From Agapanthus africanus (Eukaryota; Streptophyta; Magnoliopsida; Asparagales; Amaryllidaceae): a stretch of 64,000 nt of DNA. Location: NCBI GenBank assembly GCA_030015575.1, contig JASDDO010000026.1, positions 450,965,096-451,029,095 of the forward strand, read 5' to 3'. The position numbers and the translations under genes are program-made. Under the pieces are notes generated by a model. It was not told where the DNA came from. It did not search any database and saw only the letters and a list, made by a program, of their open reading frames with translations. Below, piece by piece: positions 57,418-64,000 of this stretch (position 1 is the stretch's first letter; every line of letters begins with the position of its first letter).

Positions 57418-57463
57418 GCCGTGGAACCGCCGCCAAACGGATGGTTTGGCCGCGGTTCCGCGG
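57418..57463 (-). other. GC-rich palindromic stem-loop, element E leader
   Basis: Plus-strand arms are GTGGAACCGCCGCCAAAC and GTTTGGCCGCGGTTCCGCGG, pairing with few mismatches. It starts 187 nt from the PBS. Confidence 0.8.
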
Positions 57464-57649
57464 TCCCTTGAGTGGGTTATGGCTTTGTACTTCACAGTAA
57501 TCCTTAGAATTCCCTGCATGATTTTCTGAGTATTTTTAATATGAAAAATTTCAACTTTTGAAAAAATTTCCAGAAAGTGGGATTTATCAGGGTTTTGGAG
57601 TTCGATCGGACTTTAAACTTCGCCTACACGACGCTTAATGCTCTAGCTT

Positions 57650-57662
57650 GGCTCTGATACAA
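57650..57662 (-). other. Element E primer-binding site (one mismatch)
   Basis: The minus strand reads TTGTATCAGAGCC, one base from the perfect initiator-Met site, 1 nt inside the LTR. Confidence 0.9.
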
Positions 57663-57663
57663 C

Positions 57664-59799
57664 TGTAGGGTTGGTTTAGCACCTTGTGAAGGTTTTGGCA
57701 AGCATCAATCATGCTACTTTAAAATTTTTGGGGCGCAAAACAAACCCTAACCAAGATCATAACTAGAGACTTAGGTTTAAACAAGATATGTAAACACTTT
57801 ACATCTAAGTGAACAAGAAATACAACCTTTGTAGACCGGTCCTTCACTTCAATAGCTCTGTGTAGTAGTCCCTTCGCTGCGATCACGATCCCCGGACTCT
57901 AGAATAGCTCCCATGAAGAAACGAACAAGCTTGCTTCGAAGTCTTCGAGGCCGTAGATGATCTACGTCGAGGAGACACTAGCTCATGCTATCTCTTCACT
58001 AATTGTGTAGATTAGTGAAGCAAACACCCTAAACTAAATGGCTAATAGTATAGGATGATGAAGTAGGAAGTGGGCTCACTTTAGATATATTTTTCTCACA
58101 AGTTTCCATCACTTTTTAAAAAAAACTAGCAAGCTTTTCTTACTTGATGATGAAAAAGAAGATGAATGAACTCATGAGGTTAGAAATGCAACCATGGGTG
58201 AGTATATCATATATCTAACCCTTGTAGAGAGTTAACCATAGTAAGGGGTTAAAGGTTAGGTCACAAAATATCTTAAGGAAAATAAAGGAGTGGACTTGGT
58301 CAATGCTTATCCACAAGTTTCTACAAGCTTCTAGCAATGATTTAATCCACTAATTTGTAATTACTTAATGATAAATGAAACCCTAACATAAACCCTAGTA
58401 TGGTGCAAGTCTCATACATACATGTTGCATGTATAACCTAGCATGTCACAATATTATATATCACATATATAATATTTATGTAACATAAGAAAACAATACA
58501 ATAAACATATATCAAATATATGTTAAATGCATCATAAGTGAGAATAATAAATATTTAAGTGAGCATAATATATATATATATATATATATATTATTTCATC
58601 GAATCAACACTTGATCCGATAACCCGACTATATCACATATAACCGGCCGATATCACATATCGCGAGAATAGAATACGGTATCACATACTCGTATTAATCT
58701 CGGTCCCGCACATATCGCATATGTGCTCCTACTCCGTTTCGCATGAACCGGGAAATCTCTGTGTAGGACTCTAAAGACTCGTCAATACGCCGGTAGTAGG
58801 TGATGATCATATCAAACACCCACAAGCCGCAAACGGTCTGCTAAACGTAACGGCCACCCGGATATTGAGCGATCAGAAGATCAATAAGCAAGCCTGCTAT
58901 AACTCCTGCGAATCCAATCAGTAACACTACCGTACAGTCCGATCTCTTCATCTGATATGTCGCATATCCAGTCTAGGGGTGGTAAATGTCAGGCCCCGGT
59001 AACCGATTAGTCGTGTCGATGTATGGCTCATAACGGGTCGAGCAACTATTGATAACTCTTACCAGTAAATCTCCATATCATCCCTGGCCAGGGACTTCCA
59101 GTTATAGCCAATCGAACACAGCGCAACATCAACTCCCAATACCGGGAGAGACGAAACCCCTCCTATCGCTCATTGCCTCCATGTGATTCGGGACTGTACC
59201 CAAAAGCCACCATTTTGCACGCCCTCTTGGACGTGGTAAGGTGGAAATCAAAGCACAGTGGGAATCACACAAGACTCTATGACGATCTCGGGTCTACAGA
59301 CTAACCTGTACCAGTGTCACCGGAGAACTGCTATCCGACGATAGGTATAATACCATCTAGAAGTTCTCGGCGAGTCCGTCCAGTGTACCCAGTCTCCACT
59401 AAGCACCCGTATACCTTCTCTGATGTCAAACACCAATGGATATGGGATCATCCATCGCCCATCATATGGGTCAAGAAGCGCATACGCTAGTCTACTCTGG
59501 AGTACCGATGCCTTGTCTCGATACTCCCATGACTAGGAACATTTGAAGGATGTACTTATCGACTACCCAGTCCCCACTAGTACGATCTACATCATAGTCC
59601 TGGTAGTCAAGTACTCATCCTAAAGGCTTTATCAACATGTGATCACAAAACAGTATTTGTTTACATGTTAAGATAAAGTGCAACCAGATAGCATACTATC
59701 ATGTCGAGCAAGAAAGTCTTTCCTATATATGTCTAAGCATCCACTACAATATACATCACATGTACAGTAATGGCCTCTAGGGCATACATATAACTAACA
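57664..59799 (-). repeat. Element E 5' LTR (2136 bp)
   Basis: Partner of 20896-23042 with the same ends. It has an (AT)n run near 58567-58592 and the ATACATG/CATGTAT hairpin near 58420. The TSD ATGAT follows at 59800-59804. Confidence 0.93.
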
Positions 59800-59804
59800 A
59801 TGAT

Positions 59805-60268
59805 ATGTTGATCATAGTCAAGGTCATAAGTGCTAGGGTTAAAAACCATTATCGGGAGTTTCAAGTGTTGAAATTTGCAATGAGATTGCATACCTTCTAT
59901 GAGATAATTGGATCCTGATACCCACTGCGAGTAATTGTTACTCCTGGGAGAGTTTTGTACTTTATAATTAGCCGATCAAGTAGGTGTCCAGAAAGGTGTC
60001 AACGGGTTATGCCCCTGGGAAAATGAGGTTTATTTTAATTAGGTCTGTGCGAAAGCACGGGGAACCTCCCTCAAAGTACCGGCACTGGCCTGGCTGAAAG
60101 ATTGGCGAACTTGTAGGGTGTAATTAATCCGGGCTAGTCTTTCCTTTTAAGGTTTGAAGGAAGATTTGAAAAAAACTGTGGGAGCCATCCTGATTTGATA
60201 AAATATATAACCAATCTAATCTTGCAAGAGCGCATGCAGAGTGTTTTCTTCTCTCTCTCTCCAGGTAG
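59805..60268 (+). other. Element F leader, last segment, with putative splice acceptor
   Basis: Resumes in the loop of hairpin 3 and aligns with A's leader from about 13682: AAATTTGCAATGAGATTGCA, GAAAGCACGGGGAACCTCCC, the PPT-like tract at 60175-60187, and then TTTTCTTCTCTCTCTCTCCAGGTAG|CGACC (60244-60268). Confidence 0.78.
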
Positions 60269-60295
60269 CGACCATGTCACGCCTTAATCAAGATA

Positions 60296-61816
60296 ATAAT
60301 ATGCATGTATTGACCGAACCCGCTTGTTATACTGAGCTGGGGAACGTTGGTCCCGCTCCAACTTATAATTGTTATAAGACCGAGCAGGAAAATAGGGGAA
60401 TACCAAGATTCCCATGCCGTCCAAACGAATAAAGTGCATGTTGATGCATCTTCTTCGGGTGTGTTCGTTACCAGGAACTGTTTCTCAGTATCCTCTACGT
60501 CCTGGGTATTTGATACCGGATCAGGATCCCGCATATGTAATCTGTTATATGGGCTACAGAAAGGTAGAAAACTGGGAAAGGGTAATATGTCTCTAATTGT
60601 AGAGAATGGTGCAGTTGTTGCATCCAAATCAGTTGGCAAATATCATCTTGTATTACCAAATACATTGATTCTGAACGAATGTTATTAGATACCGAACCTG
60701 ATATACAACATCGTATCAGTCTCTTTATTTACTAAAGAAGGATATAATTTTGTATTGTTGGATAATGTTTTGAACATTTCTTATATCAAGAGTTGATTAG
60801 TTTAAGCACGTTATCTAATGACACATATGTTCTAAATCAAACCACAGTTCTTAACGTATAGAACACACACAGGAGGAAAAGTTCAGAAATGAACGAATCC
60901 TTCTTGAGGCATTATAGACTAGGTCATATCAATGCGACCCGACTAGCTAAGTTGCATTTAGATGCATATTTAAATCAGTTTGAATTTGCATCTTGTGAAA
61001 CTTGTCAGTCATGTCACAAAGATAAAATGACCATAGCTCCATTTACTTGAAACAGGGAAAGAGTTAGTGAACTCTTGGGACTAATACATGATGATGTATA
61101 TGGTCCCCGTATACATATGCCAGGGCTGGTTCTTTGTACTTCATTACATTCACTGATGATCTCTCAAGATTCGGACACATGTTCCTGTTGAAACGCAAGT
61201 CTGAAGCTTTTGAAAAATTCAAAGAATATAAGGAAGAAGTAGAGAACCAAAACCGGGTATAAGTATTTAAGTCCTTTGATGTGATCAGGGAGGAGAATAC
61301 TTGAGCACGAAGATCCTGGACTATTCTAAAGGAGAATGAGATTCTCTCTCAGCATTACTCCTCCGTATACACCATAGCACAACGGTGTATCGGGATGGAG
61401 TAATCGCACCCTATTTGATATGGTGCGCTCTATGATGAATATTACTGAGTTGCCTATTTCCTTTTGGGAGGTATGCACTTGAGAAGCTGCATACCTATTG
61501 AATTGGGTTCCAACCAAATCACGTGCCTACCACTCCATATGAGATATGGTATGGGAAGAGCCAATGTCTTAAGCATGTTAAGATTTGGGGTTGTCTGGCC
61601 TCTGTCTAAAAGCAAAATCCAGACAAGCTCGAAGCAAGGTCAGTCCAGTAGAAGTTTATAGGATATCCCAAGCATATCGCAAAGGAATATCTTCTACCGC
61701 ACCGAGAAACAAAAGGTGTTTTATTTCTCGGCAAGCCACCATTTTAGAAAAGGAATTTTTATGAAAGAAATTTATGGTCATGAGGTAGAACTGGAAGGAG
61801 TTCCAGCTATACAAAC
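60296..61816 (+). pseudogene. Element F gag remnant, protease and integrase (decayed)
   Basis: The gag scrap TEPACYTELGNVGPAPTYN (60310-60370) matches A and carries the same deletion of about 430 nt relative to B. Protease (60450-60690) reads WVFDTGSGSRICN with DTG intact. The pre-integrase finger reads LRHYRLGHINATRLAKL (about 60905-60960) with C-x2-C-x2-C following. Integrase (about 61060-61640) retains FTDDLSRFG and GGEYLSTK across frameshifts. The linker after integrase stops at ACAAAC (61811-61816), where another LTR begins. It cannot encode a complete protein. Confidence 0.86.
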
Positions 61817-62215
61817 TGTAAGTTGATGCTATGCACCCCGCGGAATCGCGGGGAGAGGAAGGTGTAAAAAACGATAATTTTAGCATCATAACACCGACTT
61901 TAAGCCTTGATCGTAATCGAAACCGAATCTAGCAAAAGCAAAAGAAGTATAAACTAAGTACAGAAGTTATACCTCAAGAAACCTGGTCCTTCTTCTCCTT
62001 ATCTCGCTGTCCTCCTCACCTGCACGAACTCCTCGAAGTGGCACGGATGTCGTCTCCTCGTCGGCTTGCTCGAATCCTAGATGATCCACCCGAATGTTTG
62101 TGCACCAAGCTTTTCTTCTAAACCAAAGAAACTAGATCAAGTAGTTTGCCAAACCAAATGATCTAGAGTGTGTAGATGATGTAGATGGATTGAGGAGTCT
62201 ATTTTAGCTCAAGGT
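61817..62215 (-). repeat. LTR fragment, 3' end of a further element, minus orientation
   Basis: On minus it ends ...GCATAGCATCAACTTACA at 61817, abutting F's pol, and carries GGTGGATCATCTAGGATTCG, the counterpart of GGTGGATCGTCTTCGACTC in B's LTR. It is therefore the tail of a copia-type LTR of another family. It is cut at 62215 by the next insertion. A CCCCGCG...CGCGGGG palindrome lies near 61837-61854. Confidence 0.7.
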
Positions 62216-64000
62216 TGTTAGTTGTATGTATGCCCTAGAGGCCAGTATTGTACAGATGATGTATATTATATTGGATGCTTGGACATATATAGAGATGACT
62301 TTCTTGCTCGATATGATAGTATGCTATCTGGTTATTCTTTATCTTAACATGTACACTTGTCTCTTTAAACTGTCTTATAGTTACATGTTGGTAAAGCCCT
62401 TAGGATGTGTACTTGACTACCTGGACTGTGATGCAGATCATACTAGTGGGGACATGGTAGTCCATAGGTACATCCTTCAAGGTCCCTAGTCGTGGGTGTA
62501 TCGAGACGGGGCATCGATATACCAGTGTAGACTAGCGTAAACGCTTCTCGACCCATGAGATGGGCGATGGATGATCCCACATCCATTGGTGTTTGACATC
62601 AGAGATGGTATACGGGTGCTCAGTGGAGACTGGGTACACTGGACGGACTCGCCGAAAACTCCCAGATGGTATTATACCTCACGTCAGATGGCAGTTCTCA
62701 GGTGACACTTGTGCAGGTTAGTCTGTAGACCCGAGATCGTCATAGAGTCTTGTGTGATTCCCACTGTGCTTTGATCTCCACCTTACCACGTCCATGAGGG
62801 CATGCAAAACGGTGGTCTTTGGGTACAGCCCCGAGTCACATGAAAGCAATGAGCGATAGGAGGGGTTTCGTCTCTCCCGGTATTGGGGGTTGATGTTGCG
62901 CAGTGCACGATTGGCCGTAACAGGGAAGTCCCTGGCCAGGGCTGATCAGAGATTTGCTGGTAAGTGTTACCAGTAGTTTCTCAACCCGTTATGAGCCTCA
63001 CATCGGCACGACTTATCGGTTATTGGGGTCTGACGTTTACCACCCCTAGACTTGATATGCGACATATCAGACGAACAGACCGGACTGTACGTTAAGTGTT
63101 ACAGGTTGGATTCACAGGAGTGTGAGCGGGCTAGCTCGTCGATCTTCTGATCGCTCAATACCCGGATGGCCGTTACGTTTAGCAGACCGCTTGCGGCTTG
63201 TGGGTGCTTGATATGATCATCATCTGCTACCGGCGTATTGACGAGTCTTTAGAGTCCTACACAGAGGTTTCCTGGCTCAAGCGAAACGAAATAGGAGCGC
63301 ATATGAGATATGTGCAGGACTGAGAATAATGCGTGTATGTGATACCGTATTCCATTCTCGCGATGAATGTTTCGATTGGTTGTATGCGATATAACCTAGT
63401 TATCGAATCATTGATTCGATAAATCGATACATTGTATACTAGTCGGTTATGTGCGACATGACCGGATCATTGAATCAAGTGTTGATTTAATGATTTAATG
63501 TATAATTATATATTTGATATATTACTTTGCATTAACTAGTATTGGTTCACTTTAAAGGGTTTTTCTCACTTGTATAGCACACTGTATATATGATATATTT
63601 TGTGTGCACTTGATTGTATCATGTTTGATGATACATACTCACTTGGATTTGTGTAAAGACTTAAACCATGTTTAGTGAATGGTTAGGGTTTCATTTTTTC
63701 ATATAATTATTTATCTTTTCATTTTTGTGAAAAAGATATTAGAAAAACAAAATGGTTTCTTTCTTTCATGAAGCTTGTTGAAGCTTCATGAAGCTTTGAC
63801 CAAGTGACCATTTTGTCTTCATCCTTAACCCTAACCATTCTAACTAACCATGATCTATTCTCTACACTTTACCATGGTTTGCTTATGATAAGTATTGATT
63901 TTATTTTCATTTTAAAATCAAGACTTATCATATTCTATTGGCTTGATCATCTTCTTCTTCAAGAAAAAGCTTAAGTCCATCAATGTCAACTTGAGCTAAA
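62216..64000 (+). repeat. Element H LTR (A/F family), truncated by window end
   Basis: Starts TGTTAGTTGTATGTATGCCC and aligns with A's LTR: the same GACGGACTCGCCG, GAGTCTTTAGAGTCCTACAC and TATA-like parts and the stem-loop at 63615-63635. The preceding CAAGG (62211-62215) would be its TSD. About 0.4 kb of LTR is expected beyond the window. Whether it is a solo LTR or a full element is unknown. Confidence 0.88.

Larger units (their letters stand above)
55615..57649 (-). other. Element E leader, PBS-proximal part
   Basis: Reading down from the PBS: GC stem-loop (57463-57418), an MDPLEE-like frame whose start has become GTG (near 57130), a second stem-loop (57084-57050), the TAGGGGTCTTGGG/ATAGACCCAAGG block (about 56480-56330), then two 85-nt modules and hairpin 1 (outer strand 55672-55680). 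The invariant CGTTAG hairpin block present in A, B, C and F is missing here, probably deleted near 56180-56230. Confidence 0.76.
20896..59799 (-). mobile_element. Element E: Ty1/copia, minus strand, same subfamily as A and F
   Basis: 3' LTR 20896-23042 and 5' LTR 57664-59799 (minus orientation), TSD ATGAT at 20891-20895 and 59800-59804. The interior reads leftward: PBS, leader (with a solo LTR inserted), gag scrap, PR, INT, RT (with element B inserted), RNase H (with element D inserted), PPT. Removing the insertions leaves an element of about 9.4 kb, close to A. Its LTRs differ by a few percent in the parts I compared, more than A's. Pol is decayed, and the gag deletion matches A and F. Confidence 0.93.
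6942..61816 (+). mobile_element. Element F: base-layer Ty1/copia element, non-autonomous, split by nested insertions
   Basis: Pieces of one plus-strand element can be chained: 5' LTR remainder 6942-8236, PBS 8238-8250, leader 8251-8785, then (after element A and its duplicated AACCT) leader 19175-20895, then (after element E and its duplicated ATGAT) leader and pol 59805-61816. Sequence on either side of each insertion aligns in order with the uninterrupted leaders of A and B. The start of its 5' LTR lies left of the gypsy insertion. Its RT, RNase H and 3' LTR lie beyond the insertion at 61817, outside the window. F has no full gag and its pol is decayed. Confidence 0.88.

Overview
This window is plant nuclear DNA made, as far as I can see, entirely of LTR retrotransposons and their debris; I found no host gene, tRNA, rRNA or DNA transposon. 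The evidence is structural: LTRs of 1.7-3.8 kb with TG...CA ends, 5-bp target-site duplications (TSDs), primer-binding sites (PBS) matching the 3' end of plant initiator tRNA-Met (TGGTATCAGAGCC), polypurine tracts (PPT), and Ty1/copia (GAG-PR-INT-RT-RH) or Ty3/gypsy (GAG-PR-RT-RH-INT) domain order. It resembles pericentromeric or other heterochromatin of a flowering plant with a large genome. The species cannot be named from this.

Layout. (1) 1-6941, minus: 5' part of a decayed Ty3/gypsy element (Tekay/Del-like) with a 3.8-kb LTR. It sits inside (2) element F, an old Ty1/copia element (plus, 6942-61816 visible), which is the base layer. F carries (3) element A (copia, plus, 8786-19169, TSD AACCT, LTRs about 1% different by hand count) and (4) element E (copia, minus, 20896-59799, TSD ATGAT). 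E in turn carries (5) element D (minus, 23402-31575, TSD GGTAG), a gypsy-type element encoding only GAG between 3.3-kb LTRs; (6) element B (copia, plus, 32200-51370, TSD AACCT), with the best preserved gag-pol here; and (7) a solo LTR (53562-55609, TSD TCAGC). B's 3' LTR is split by (8) element C (copia, plus, 40439-49661, TSD TGTCC). At the right end F is broken by (9) a minus-strand LTR fragment (61817-62215), itself broken by (10) a plus-strand copia LTR running off the window (62216-64000). The deepest stack is F > E > B > C.

How the parts relate. A, E and F form one copia subfamily that shares a gag deletion and a decayed pol, yet A has nearly identical LTRs. This suggests it is mobilised in trans, perhaps by relatives of B. 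What A, E, F, B and C share best is a long (about 2-3 kb) non-coding leader between the PBS and gag. It contains GC-rich palindromic stem-loops about 200 nt after the PBS, a duplicated module of about 85 nt (eight copies, in A, C, E and F) whose stems change sequence while keeping pairing, an array of three hairpins with a common loop type, and a polypyrimidine-AG site resembling a 3' splice acceptor just before gag. I regard this structured leader as the most interesting content of the window: it may act in RNA packaging, dimerisation, translation or splicing. All differences and pairings were counted by eye and should be recomputed.
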